NCBI RefSeq assembly: GCF_000765675.1
Contig: NZ_JRPA02000001.1
Span: forward strand, 1-64,000
From: Helicobacter sp. MIT 05-5294
Lineage (GTDB): Bacteria; Campylobacterota; Campylobacteria; Campylobacterales; Helicobacteraceae
Length of the DNA: 64,000 nt
Direction of reading: 5' to 3'
The position numbers and the translations under genes were made by a program. Below the pieces are notes generated by a model that was not told the DNA's origin, ran no database searches, and worked only from the letters and a program-made list of their open reading frames with translations. Within the stretch, counting starts at the first letter, position 1, and each line of letters opens with the position of its first letter. Positions 47,922-56,305 of this stretch are shown here, piece after piece.

Positions 47922-48270
47922 TTTTTCTCCTAAAAATTAAAACTTTAATTGTAGCCAAAAAACACATAAAATTTCAAAATTCTAATCTAGTCTGTTTGGA
48001 ATCTGTGGTTGTTTTTGTGAATTTTTGGGTTTGAAATGAGCGGGGTGGAATCCCAAAATAGCTTTGTGCTTTATGTTTTAATGCAATTAGAGGCATAGAA
48101 GACTAAGGATTTTCCCATTCGTTTTTAAAATCTTTATTTTTTGATTTGCAAATTATTATAGAATTTATTTGATGAGGCATTTTGAAAATTCAAAAAAGAA
48201 TCTAAGCAAGGTATGTTTTAAAAGTGCAGTTTATATCAAGGACGATTATCTAAAGTGTTTTTGTTTGATG
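47922..48270. other. Gene-free region upstream of recA
   Basis: A 349-base AT-rich stretch between recA and tRNA-Arg. It holds the recA promoter and the ribosome site TAGGAG. No gene, repeat copy or RNA element was recognised in the rest. Confidence 0.6.
47948..47953 (-). promoter_or_regulatory. -10 element of recA promoter
   Basis: Read on the minus strand, TACAAT (context GGCTACAATTAAAG) lies 26 bases before the recA ATG. Confidence 0.5.
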
Positions 48271-48347
48271 TGGTGTCCTCGATGCGATTCGAACGCATGA
48301 CCTCACGATTAGGAATCGTGTGCTCTATCCTACTGAGCTACGGGGAC
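48271..48347 (-). tRNA. tRNA-Arg (anticodon CCT)
   Basis: A 77-base cloverleaf including an encoded CCA end. The anticodon stem CACGA/TCGTG closes loop TTCCTAA, giving anticodon CCT for the AGG codon. The acceptor stem GTCCCCG pairs with CGAGGAC (with one non-Watson-Crick position). It lies 53 bases after hup on the same strand. Confidence 0.93.
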
Positions 48348-48370
48348 AATAGCAAAGCAGTCTTGAGAAA

Positions 48371-48391
48371 GCCCAACGCGAAAAGTTGGGC
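48371..48391 (-). terminator. Terminator-like hairpin after hup
   Basis: On the minus strand GCCCAAC-TTTTCGC-GTTGGGC is a 7-bp GC-rich stem followed by TTTCTC, starting 10 bases after the hup stop codon. The T-run is imperfect, so partial read-through into tRNA-Arg is possible. Confidence 0.6.
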
Positions 48392-48400
48392 ATAAAGAAG

Positions 48401-48697
48401 TTATTTTTTGCCTTTTTTAGCTGCAGCAACTGCGTCTTTAAGACCTTTTCCAGCTTTAAATTTAGGCACGAATTTATCGCTTGTTTTGTATTTTTTAGTT
48501 GTTCCGGGAACAACACCTTCTTTACCTTTTTGAAGCACGGTTTCGAATTTACCAAAACCTACAAGTTCAATGCTTTCTTTTTTAGCAAGTGCCTCACTAA
48601 CCGCAGCTACAAAAGTGCTGATTGCTCTTTCAGCTTCTTTTTTAGTCTCATACTCTCCGACTTTTTTTACCAAGTCAACGAATTCTGATTTGTTCAT
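48401..48697 (-). CDS. hup: DNA-binding protein HU
   Basis: A 98-residue nucleoid-associated protein. The chosen start is MNKSEFVDLVKKVGEYETKKEA at 48697, with GGAGG 8 bases upstream; a frame from 48712 adds five residues. The DNA-contacting arm (LVGFGKFETVLQKGKEG ... TKKYKTSDKFVPKFKAGK) is complete, though the usual Pro-bearing GRNP tip is replaced by GTTKKY, the form I expect in Helicobacter HU. Confidence 0.95.
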   Translation of the reverse strand: MNKSEFVDLVKKVGEYETKKEAERAISTFVAAVSEALAKKESIELVGFGKFETVLQKGKEGVVPGTTKKYKTSDKFVPKFKAGKGLKDAVAAAKKGKK

Positions 48698-48732
48698 TTT
48701 GGAAACCTCCATAAAAAGTTTAAAAACGCGTT

Positions 48733-48759
48733 ATTGTAGCATAAATTTGCGATTGTCAA
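48733..48759 (-). promoter_or_regulatory. hup promoter (-35 TTGACA, -10 TACAAT)
   Basis: On the minus strand TTGACA (48759-48754) and TACAAT (48738-48733) are separated by 15 bases, shorter than ideal, 36 bases upstream of the HU start. A full -35 box is unusual in Helicobacter and fits an abundant protein. Confidence 0.5.
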
Positions 48760-48947
48760 GACTTTTTCTTAAAAAAAATGCAAATTTTGCCCTATTTTTC
48801 CACAAAACCCTATGCGCTTTTGACTTAATCACTTACTTTTGGGCTGATTTGTAAGATTCTTTGTTTCTCTTTTAAGAATCACTCAAGGAAGTTTTAAATA
48901 ATATTTTGGCAATTTTAAATTGATATATTTTAGGTTAAGGAGAAAGA

Positions 48948-49943
48948 ATGGCTCTTAAAGTCGCAGTTAATGGAACAGGAAGAATTGGTTTGTGTGTGTG
49001 CAAGATTTTAAGTGAGCGCGAGGATTTGGAGCTTGTCGCGCTGAATACTACAATGCCCATAGATACGCTTATTCATCTGCTAAAATACGATTCAGTGCAA
49101 AAAAACAGCGGGGTAGAAAAGCTAAGCGAAAACAGCATTAGAATCGGAAAACAAAAAAATATCCAAATTATCAGCACACGCGAGATTAAAGAGCTAAATT
49201 TCGGCAAATTCGGCGCAGAACTTGTGATAGAATGCACCGGGGCTTTTAATGATATAAACAAAGCAAGTGCGCATCTTTATGGTGGAATCAAACGCGTTGT
49301 AATTTCTGCCCCTGCAACCGACGCTCCAACTTTTGTTTATGGCGTCAACCACAAAAGTTATCAAGGCGAATCGGTGATTTCTAATGCAAGTTGCACAACT
49401 AACGCGCTTGCGCCTATTGCTAAAGTTTTGCATGATAATTTTACGATTTTAAGCGGACTCATGACAACCATTCACAGCTATACCAATGACCAAAATCTGT
49501 TGGATTCTAAACATAAAGACTTGCGACGCGCCCGTGCTGCAGCTTTGAATATGATTCCAACTTCCACAGGAGCAGCGAAAGCTATCGGGCTTGTAATGCC
49601 CGAGCTTAAAGGTAAGTTGAATGGATTTGCGATTCGTGTGCCAACTCCCGATGTGAGCGTTGTGGATTTGACTTGTGTTACCAAACAACCCATTACAAAA
49701 GAATCCGTAAATGAAGTTTTTGAAAAAGCCGCACTTGGCGCATTTAAAGATTTGATTTTGGTAGATAATGAAAAACGCGTTTCAGGGGATTTTATCGGAA
49801 GCACATATAGCAGTATTTTTATCCCAGATTGCACGGTGGTAGTTGGCGAAAATCAGCTAAAAGTTGTTGCTTGGTATGATAATGAATGGGGTTATTCTAC
49901 GCGCTTGGTGGATATGGCAAGTTTCGTGGGTGCTAGTATTTAA
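48948..49943 (+). CDS. gapA: Glyceraldehyde-3-phosphate dehydrogenase
   Basis: Glycolytic/gluconeogenic NAD(P)-dependent enzyme. In 331 residues: NGTGRIGLCVCKIL (about 8-21), the catalytic Cys in SNASCTTNALAPIAKV, and WYDNEWGYSTRLVDM near the C-terminus. Its promoter (TATATT at 48924) and AAGGAG precede it. Followed after 12 bases by pgi. Confidence 0.97.
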   Translation: MALKVAVNGTGRIGLCVCKILSEREDLELVALNTTMPIDTLIHLLKYDSVQKNSGVEKLSENSIRIGKQKNIQIISTREIKELNFGKFGAELVIECTGAFNDINKASAHLYGGIKRVVISAPATDAPTFVYGVNHKSYQGESVISNASCTTNALAPIAKVLHDNFTILSGLMTTIHSYTNDQNLLDSKHKDLRRARAAALNMIPTSTGAAKAIGLVMPELKGKLNGFAIRVPTPDVSVVDLTCVTKQPITKESVNEVFEKAALGAFKDLILVDNEKRVSGDFIGSTYSSIFIPDCTVVVGENQLKVVAWYDNEWGYSTRLVDMASFVGASI

Positions 49944-49955
49944 GGAATCTCTGCT

Positions 49956-51224
49956 ATGCTTACTTTGACAAATACTTATGTGCGTTTTTTGCAAAACTAT
50001 CCTAATTTTTTTGATAAGAAAAATTTGGATTTGTTTTTCCAAAAAGTCCTTGTAGAGCGTGATAGTCAGCTTAGCGGATATTATGATCTTCCTTTTGCCA
50101 AAAACGAAGCGATTTTTAGTTATTTAAAACGCAACAAAGCCTTTTTGGATTCTATCTCTAATGTCGTGATTGTAGGGATTGGCGGTAGCTCACTTGGGAC
50201 AAAAGCTATTGACGCACTGCTGTCCCACCAAAACAATCGCAAAAAAATCAAATTGCGATTCTTGGAACACACAGACCCGATTATTATTCGGAAAGACTTG
50301 CAGAGAATCAAATATGAAGATACGCTTTTTATTGTGATTTCAAAATCCGGACTTACGATTGAAACCACTTCGCTTTTTAAGTATATTTTAGCGCGTTTTT
50401 CTCTGCTTAAACCAGAGCGCAAAAAACACTTGCTAACCATTACTGATGAGGGTTCACCACTTTTTAAATGGAGCCAAGAAGAGCGTATAGAATCTGTAAC
50501 AATTAAACCTAATATCGGAGGGCGATTCTCGGTTTTAAGTGCGGTAGGATTGTTGCCTTTGGCGATTTTGGGCTATGATATTGGGGCGATTTTAAAGGGA
50601 GCAAGTATCATTAGCAACAGATTTTTTAAAGAGCGCAAAGACAATGTGCTGAAAAAAGCCTTGTTTTTGGCAAGAAATGAAAACAACTTCCCAATTAATG
50701 TATTGTTTTCTTATTCTAGTGTGTTTCGTCATTTTAATGCTTGGTATGTGCAGTTATGGGGAGAATCTTTGGGTAAATTAGATATGTATGAGCAAAAACG
50801 CGGTTTAACGCCTATCGCGCTTATTGGAAGTATTGACCAGCATTCTTTTTTGCAACTTATTATGCAAGGACCAGCGAATAAAACCGTAACCTTCCTAAGT
50901 GTGAAGAATCTCTCGCAAAAGCCCCTTTATATCCCAAATGTGAAGCTAAAAGGTTTGGAATCTACGGATTTTGTCAATCAAACTTCATTTAACCAGCTCC
51001 TCAAATTGCAATGTATTTCAACAAAAGAAAGCATTATCTCGCAAAATGTGCCGGTGGATTCTATTGTGCTAGATTCGCTAAATGAACAAAATGTGGGCGC
51101 ACTCGTGCTTTATTATGAATTGCTGACTTCTTGCGTCGGAATTTTGTTGCAAATTGACACTTACAATCAGCCCGGTGTAGAGTTTGGTAAAAAAATATTA
51201 AGGGAAAAATTTACACACTCTTAA
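49956..51224 (+). CDS. pgi: Glucose-6-phosphate isomerase
   Basis: Interconverts glucose 6-phosphate and fructose 6-phosphate. The 422-residue form is the short class found in some Campylobacterota, not the 545-residue H. pylori type. Motifs: IVGIGGSSLGTKAIDALL (about 71-88), SKSGLTIETT, NIGGRFSVLSAVGLLPLAILG (about 187-207) and YVQLWGESLGKLD. It is paired with gapA in what is most likely a gluconeogenic unit. Confidence 0.94.
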   Translation: MLTLTNTYVRFLQNYPNFFDKKNLDLFFQKVLVERDSQLSGYYDLPFAKNEAIFSYLKRNKAFLDSISNVVIVGIGGSSLGTKAIDALLSHQNNRKKIKLRFLEHTDPIIIRKDLQRIKYEDTLFIVISKSGLTIETTSLFKYILARFSLLKPERKKHLLTITDEGSPLFKWSQEERIESVTIKPNIGGRFSVLSAVGLLPLAILGYDIGAILKGASIISNRFFKERKDNVLKKALFLARNENNFPINVLFSYSSVFRHFNAWYVQLWGESLGKLDMYEQKRGLTPIALIGSIDQHSFLQLIMQGPANKTVTFLSVKNLSQKPLYIPNVKLKGLESTDFVNQTSFNQLLKLQCISTKESIISQNVPVDSIVLDSLNEQNVGALVLYYELLTSCVGILLQIDTYNQPGVEFGKKILREKFTHS

Positions 51225-51277
51225 AATTTTTTTTACCTTTTTTATCTAGTTTATACATTACTTAGCCTAAAAAATCT

Positions 51278-51283
51278 TACAAT
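51278..51283 (+). promoter_or_regulatory. -10 element of pta-ackA promoter
   Basis: TACAAT lies 29 bases before the pta ATG; AAAGGA follows at 51300-51305. Confidence 0.45.
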
Positions 51284-51311
51284 AGATAAAATCAACTCAA
51301 AAAGGATTCCT

Positions 51312-52319
51312 ATGGGTTTTATTCAAACAATCAAAGAAAAGGCTAAGGCGAATTTGCAAACCATCGTCCTGCCAGAAACAAATGATATGCGCACTTTGGA
51401 AGCCGCTCATATTGCACTACAAGAAAAAATCGCCAAAATCATCTTGCTTGGTGAAGAATCCGAAATCAAACAACGCGCCAAAAGCCACAATTTGGACTTA
51501 GAAAATGCAGAATTTATCAATCCAGCAAGTTGCGATGCATTAGAATCCTATGTGGAATTGTTTGTCAAGCTTCGCGCACATAAGGGTTTAAGCGAAAAAT
51601 CCGCACGCGCACTTTTGCTTGAAAATCCGCTTTATTTTGGTGTCGCACTTGTCAAGTCAAAAAGGGCAAATGGTATGGTGGCAGGAGCGATAAACTCCAC
51701 TTCTGATGTGCTTCGCGCCTCATTGCAGATTTTAGGTACAAGAGCGGATTCTAAACTAGTCTCTGCGTTTTTCTTAATGGTCGTCCCAAATTGTGCTTAT
51801 GGCGAGAATGGAATCTTTATCTTCTCTGATAGCGGTTTGGTGCAGAATCCCAATGCGCAAGAACTCGCTTCTATTGCGATAGATTCCGCTAAGAGTTTTG
51901 AAGCACTAGTCGGTAAAAAGGCAGTTGTCGCAATGCTTTCGCATTCCACTAAGGGAAGCGCGAAACACCCCGATGTGGATAAAGTGATAGAAGCTACGAG
52001 AATCGCCAAAGCACAAGCACCCGAGATTGCTTTAGACGGAGAATTTCAACTTGATGCTGCGATTGTCCCAAGTATCGGGAAATCCAAAGCACCCGATAGT
52101 CAGATTGCAGGAAGTGCTAATGTGCTTGTTTTCCCGGATTTGGACGCGGGGAATATCGGATATAAACTTGTTCAAAGACTTGCTAATGCAGAAGCTTATG
52201 GACCTATCACGCAAGGAATCGGAGGGGCTGTCAATGATCTCTCTCGCGGTTGTAGCAGTGAAGATATTGTCGGCGTGATTGCGATTACAGCTCTTCAAGC
52301 TCAACAAAATAAGGAGTAA
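51312..52319 (+). CDS. pta: Phosphate acetyltransferase
   Basis: Converts acetyl-CoA and phosphate to acetyl phosphate. The 335-residue protein is the stand-alone catalytic form without the N-terminal DRTGG/AAA-like regulatory part of E. coli Pta. Conserved: IVLPETNDMRTLEAA, GMVAGAINSTSDVLRASLQILGT, MLSHSTKGSAKHPDVDKV and LDGEFQLDAAIVPSIGKSKAPDS. It is followed 3 bases later by ackA. It is intact, whereas I recall this gene being damaged in some H. pylori strains. Confidence 0.96.
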   Translation: MGFIQTIKEKAKANLQTIVLPETNDMRTLEAAHIALQEKIAKIILLGEESEIKQRAKSHNLDLENAEFINPASCDALESYVELFVKLRAHKGLSEKSARALLLENPLYFGVALVKSKRANGMVAGAINSTSDVLRASLQILGTRADSKLVSAFFLMVVPNCAYGENGIFIFSDSGLVQNPNAQELASIAIDSAKSFEALVGKKAVVAMLSHSTKGSAKHPDVDKVIEATRIAKAQAPEIALDGEFQLDAAIVPSIGKSKAPDSQIAGSANVLVFPDLDAGNIGYKLVQRLANAEAYGPITQGIGGAVNDLSRGCSSEDIVGVIAITALQAQQNKE

Positions 52320-52322
52320 ATT

Positions 52323-53534
52323 ATGGATATTTTAGTTATTAATTGTGGTAGCTCTTCGCTCAAATATCAACTTATCAATACCAATACAGAGGAAGTGTTA
52401 GCGTCGGGTTTATGCGATAGAATCGGCATTGATGGCGGACAATTTAGCTATAAACCAAATAAAGGTGAAAAAACAACAACCAATGTCGCGATGAAAGACC
52501 ACGAAGTCGCGATTCAGCTCGTGCTTGAAGCACTTGTTAATCCCAATGATGGAATCATTAAGTCTTTGGAAGAAATTAAAGCCATTGGACATAGAATCGT
52601 GCATGGTGGGGAGCATTTTACGCATTCAGCATTAATTAACGAAGAAGTCATTTCACATATTGAAGAATGCTCGGATTTAGCACCTTTGCACAATCCCGCG
52701 CATTTACTAGGAATCAAAGCCTGTAAGCATTTAATGCCCAAAACTCCTATGGTAGCGGTTTTTGATACAGCATTTCACCAAAGTATGCCTCCACACGCTT
52801 ATATTTATGGTTTGCCTTATGAGTATTACGAAAAATACAAAATCCGTCGCTATGGATTCCATGGCACAAGCCATAGTTATGTTTCCAAGCGCACTGCGGA
52901 GTTTTTGGGAATTAACCTGGAAGATTCCAGAATCATTACTTGCCATTTAGGCAATGGTTCAAGTATTTGCGCGGTTAAAAATGGCAAAAGCATTGATACA
53001 AGTATGGGTTTAACCCCGCTAGAGGGCTTGGTAATGGGAACGCGTAGCGGAGATTTAGACCCTGCGATTATTGATTATATCGCCCAAAAAGAAAACCTAA
53101 GCACAAAAGAAGTGTTAAATATCCTTAACAAAAAATCCGGGGTGCTTGGAATCTCTGGAATTTCTAGCGACTTTAGAGATTTACTCGCCGCCGATGAAGA
53201 GGGGAATCTCAAGGCGCGTTTTGCAAGAGAAGTTTTCGCTTATCGTGTGGCAAAATACATCGGCTCTTACACTGCGGCATTGGTGGGCGTCGATGCGATT
53301 GCGTTTTGTGCGGGTGTGGGAGAAAATGCTAAATTTATTCGCGGCAAGATTGTTTCGCATTTACATTTCTTAGGAATTAACCTTGATGAACAAGCAAACC
53401 TTGAAACCGTCGGCAAAGAGGGCATTATCTCCACTCCTGATTCTAAAGTCAAAGTCTGCGTAATCCCAACCAATGAAGAATTAATGATTGCTAGAGACAC
53501 ACGCGAAATCGTCTTAAAAGCACAAGAACATTAG
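52323..53534 (+). CDS. ackA: Acetate kinase
   Basis: Makes acetate and ATP from acetyl phosphate, or runs in reverse to activate acetate. The 403 residues show the ASKHA fold: VINCGSSSLKYQLI (about 4-17), VFDTAFHQSMP, HLGNGSSICAVKNGKSIDTSMGLTPLEG and IAFCAGVGENAKFIR. Together with pta it gives an overflow and substrate-level phosphorylation route. Confidence 0.98.
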   Translation: MDILVINCGSSSLKYQLINTNTEEVLASGLCDRIGIDGGQFSYKPNKGEKTTTNVAMKDHEVAIQLVLEALVNPNDGIIKSLEEIKAIGHRIVHGGEHFTHSALINEEVISHIEECSDLAPLHNPAHLLGIKACKHLMPKTPMVAVFDTAFHQSMPPHAYIYGLPYEYYEKYKIRRYGFHGTSHSYVSKRTAEFLGINLEDSRIITCHLGNGSSICAVKNGKSIDTSMGLTPLEGLVMGTRSGDLDPAIIDYIAQKENLSTKEVLNILNKKSGVLGISGISSDFRDLLAADEEGNLKARFAREVFAYRVAKYIGSYTAALVGVDAIAFCAGVGENAKFIRGKIVSHLHFLGINLDEQANLETVGKEGIISTPDSKVKVCVIPTNEELMIARDTREIVLKAQEH

Positions 53535-53783
53535 GGATTCTACTTATTTTGCATTTCCTCGCGGTTGCGGGGAGTGGCGAATCTAATATCAATATCTCAT
53601 TAGCTTAGTTGGCATATTCTTTGTAATGGTGTAAGAATCTTAAAAGCCATAAAAAGAATCCCAAGTGTAATGCAGTAGCAACTTATTTTAAAGCTTTCCT
53701 TGCAAGATTCCATATTATGGAATCTTAACAAGCGTGTAGTTATAAAATCCAAAATCCTAGACTTTTAAAAAGCTTTGCAAAGG

Positions 53784-53808
53784 ACATCTAGGCGCAAAGC
53801 CTAAATGT
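53784..53808. terminator. Hairpin between ackA and cytochrome c gene
   Basis: ACAT..AGGC-GCAAA-GCCT..ATGT forms a stem with a small internal mismatch. It begins directly after the cytochrome gene's stop codon on the minus strand and is followed on the plus strand by TTTATTTT. The rest of the ackA-cytochrome gap (53535-53783) shows no gene. Confidence 0.5.
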
Positions 53809-54249
53809 TTATTTTGCGTTGCGACTTAGGTAATCGCCTAAAAATTTTAGTTCCTCATCATTAATCTCTGTTTTGCGAAAGAAAGGCATAGAGTGTTTCC
53901 CATAGCGCACAAAGGTGCTTACCAAATCCGCGCTTAAGTCTGTCCTTTCCTCTATGAGTGCAGGAATCCCTAATCCCTGATAAGCGACTGCTAAAGCATT
54001 TGTGCCGGGCATTCCCTCTCCATGGCAAGGTAAGCACCATTTGCTATAAACTTGTTGCCCTTTTTTCTGTGAGTTTGTGAGTGTTTTGGGATTGATAGTA
54101 GAATGCGCCGCAGGAGAGTTTGGCGTATTTGGCATATATTCAAACACGCCCACGCTTTGTCCTTTGGGTAGCCATTCTTTGGAATCCGCATTTGCTATGC
54201 CAAAGCCTAACAACATAAGTGCTAAGAATGAAAGGATATTTTGCTTCAT
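53809..54249 (-). CDS. Periplasmic c-type cytochrome of the phenol-oxidase-like operon
   Basis: A 146-residue monohaem cytochrome c. The signal peptide MKQNILSFLALMLLGFGIANA directs export. The haem site is CLPCH (about residues 73-77) and the likely axial Met lies in GKHSMPFFRKTEI (about 120-132). Its ATG overlaps the flavoprotein stop (ATGA), so it is almost surely the electron acceptor subunit, as the PchC subunit is for p-cresol methylhydroxylase and its relative in eugenol hydroxylase. Electrons would then pass to the cytochrome c pool and the terminal oxidase (inference). Confidence 0.9.
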   Translation of the reverse strand: MKQNILSFLALMLLGFGIANADSKEWLPKGQSVGVFEYMPNTPNSPAAHSTINPKTLTNSQKKGQQVYSKWCLPCHGEGMPGTNALAVAYQGLGIPALIEERTDLSADLVSTFVRYGKHSMPFFRKTEINDEELKFLGDYLSRNAK

Positions 54250-55925
54250 ACTCTTCTCCCTAATTTTAGATTTTTGAGCGCGAGTGCGTCAAGTTTTTTG
54301 TTGGCAAACCTTTGTTCTCTCGCGTTTTTAGGATAGATTCCACCGCGTCCGGGAGCAAGGATTCCATTGGGGTCTACACAATCCTTAAGTTGCTCGTTAA
54401 AGCGACGCAATGCGTGATTGTTGAAAGAATACGCGTCCATCACATCATCTTGAAAAGTCGGTGCTGCGCGATAATCTCCCCAACCATTTTCCGCCGCTAC
54501 CTTTACCATTGTGCGGTAAGCGTGGCGCATTTTGAGGTTGGATTGTCGGTCGGTGCGTGAGTTGTTGAACGCCAACATAAAGCAAAATGCGCGATACATC
54601 CAACTCCTTGGGTGTGCAAAAGGTGTGATAGGGGATTCTATACCCAAATCGCGGAAGACTTGAATATAAACATCTTGACACTTCAACAATTCCTTGCCAT
54701 CACGCGGAATCACAGGTGAGAACCAAACATGCCCATCGCTAGGCTCTAAGGATTCTCCGCGTGTGCTAAGCCAAAAGATTTCCATATTTGGAATCCCTAA
54801 GCTGACTTTGTGCTTGAGCGCGGTTTTTTGCTCTAAATTCATCGGCAAGGCAAATTCTTGAATAATATCAATCTTGGCGTCTTTGATGACTTTAAATCGT
54901 TCTTGCACATAGTGCATATTCGCATAACAAGTTTCTTTGCAGCCATAAATTGGAATATCAATTTGCCAATACGGAATCTCGTTTTTGATTGCGTAATTTT
55001 GGATTTTGTTCAAATCCGGCATTCCGTGCTTAGAAGTGAGATAGCCTTTAAGCTCGGGATTCATGGCTTTACCATGTGGCGGATTGAGCGGACTACGATA
55101 GAGGGGCCACCCGACGATAAAACTATCTTCTAAATAGTTTAGAATCTCTACAGCTGGAATCAAATCTTCGCGCCTTTTCATTTTGAGCGACAAAAGCAAA
55201 TAATATTCGGGTTTTGGCATCATCCAAAAGCCCATTTTGGTTACGATTCCAAAGTTGGATTGCGAAAACAACCCATCAATATAAGGTCCATAACCATATT
55301 TGTTTTCGGCAAATGTTTTAGCTCCGGGTAATGCACCCATTCCGGTGCGCAAAATCTCACCATTTGCAAGGACGACTTCCATTCCGCAATGTGAGCCAAA
55401 ATGGTCTCTATACATTCCCATTGTGTATCCCCAACCATGATCTAGTGCGTTGCCCACAGGAGAACCCCAACCCGGGTCAGGAATATCCAAAAAGACATTG
55501 AGATTGTGTTTTTCTACATATTCATACAAATCAAAATAGCTCACGCCGGGTTCTACAATGCAGAAATTGCGTTTGTCATCTACTGCAATGATTTTATTCA
55601 TTCGTTTTAAATCCACGACCACATCTCCCCTGCGGTTTGGTGCAGAGCTTCCATAGCCAAGATTCTTGCCCGTAGAAATAGGGAAAAGCGGAATCTTAAA
55701 TTCATTGGCAATTTTTACAATAGCTTGAACTTCTTGTGTGTTTTTGGGTGCTAATGCAAGAGAGGGAATCGGCTCATCTTCATCGTCCCATTGCGCACTA
55801 TATGCGTCTCTATATAATGCTAAATCTGCTTCATCGCTAAAAACCCATTGTTTGCCGATAGCTTTTTGAAATTTGTTACACGCAGCAATAAAATCTGCTT
55901 CTTTGACATTGAGAGGTAGAATCAT
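54246..55925 (-). CDS. VAO/PCMH-type flavoprotein dehydrogenase
   Basis: A FAD-linked oxidoreductase of the vanillyl-alcohol-oxidase/p-cresol-methylhydroxylase family, 559 residues from ATG 55925 (MILPLNVKEAD; AAAGGAG 7 bases upstream, ATGA overlap with the previous gene). The FAD-binding half contains STGKNLGYGSSAPNRRG (about 84-100) and VEPGVSYFDLYEYV. Aligned from memory to fungal VAO, Tyr91, Tyr485 and Arg486 match the phenolate-binding Tyr108/Tyr503/Arg504, Asp150 in LDIPD matches Asp170, and His399 in DGHVWFSP matches the flavin-linking His422. The His61 equivalent is missing. The natural substrate is most likely a para-alkylphenol, but is unproven. No signal peptide is present. Confidence 0.9.
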   Translation of the reverse strand: MILPLNVKEADFIAACNKFQKAIGKQWVFSDEADLALYRDAYSAQWDDEDEPIPSLALAPKNTQEVQAIVKIANEFKIPLFPISTGKNLGYGSSAPNRRGDVVVDLKRMNKIIAVDDKRNFCIVEPGVSYFDLYEYVEKHNLNVFLDIPDPGWGSPVGNALDHGWGYTMGMYRDHFGSHCGMEVVLANGEILRTGMGALPGAKTFAENKYGYGPYIDGLFSQSNFGIVTKMGFWMMPKPEYYLLLSLKMKRREDLIPAVEILNYLEDSFIVGWPLYRSPLNPPHGKAMNPELKGYLTSKHGMPDLNKIQNYAIKNEIPYWQIDIPIYGCKETCYANMHYVQERFKVIKDAKIDIIQEFALPMNLEQKTALKHKVSLGIPNMEIFWLSTRGESLEPSDGHVWFSPVIPRDGKELLKCQDVYIQVFRDLGIESPITPFAHPRSWMYRAFCFMLAFNNSRTDRQSNLKMRHAYRTMVKVAAENGWGDYRAAPTFQDDVMDAYSFNNHALRRFNEQLKDCVDPNGILAPGRGGIYPKNAREQRFANKKLDALALKNLKLGRRV

Positions 55926-56305
55926 AATGCAACTCCTTTTGGTGCGAGAATCCAAGTGCGCACATTGTTGGACTTCGCGCTATAAGCAACGCGTAATCCA
56001 TAATCTGCCGCCATTGTGCTAAGGACAAAAAATGTCGCCTCACTACTGATACTTCCAATGATTGCGCCACTTTGTAGGGCGAGTTTTAAATCGCCATAAA
56101 TTGCGCGAATATCGCCATTGACTTCTAAAATCTTGTCTGCTTGTAGGTTGCCTAAATCTACATTGCACATAGAATCCTTGATAAAATATGTGAATCTAAG
56201 ATTTTCTTGTTGCGGAAACTCTAGCATTTTTGCGTCTAAATTTGAGATTCCAAAGGCAACGACAGCCGAGCTTTTTAGAAAATTTCTGCGAGAAATTTCT
56301 GACAT
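55922..56305 (-). CDS. Small Tat-signal protein of the phenol-oxidase-like operon
   Basis: A 127-residue protein of no recognised family. The N-terminus MSEISRRNFLKSSAVVAFGISNLDA is a classic twin-arginine signal (SRRNFLK), so it is exported folded, usually with cofactor or partner. The mature part of about 100 residues (FTYFIKDSMCNVDLGNLQADKILEVNGDI ... RVAYSAKSNNVRTW) has no cofactor motif. It is the first gene of the operon and is coupled to the flavoprotein by an ATGA overlap, which suggests it carries the signal-less flavoprotein across the membrane (inference). Confidence 0.85.
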   Translation of the reverse strand: MSEISRRNFLKSSAVVAFGISNLDAKMLEFPQQENLRFTYFIKDSMCNVDLGNLQADKILEVNGDIRAIYGDLKLALQSGAIIGSISSEATFFVLSTMAADYGLRVAYSAKSNNVRTWILAPKGVAL

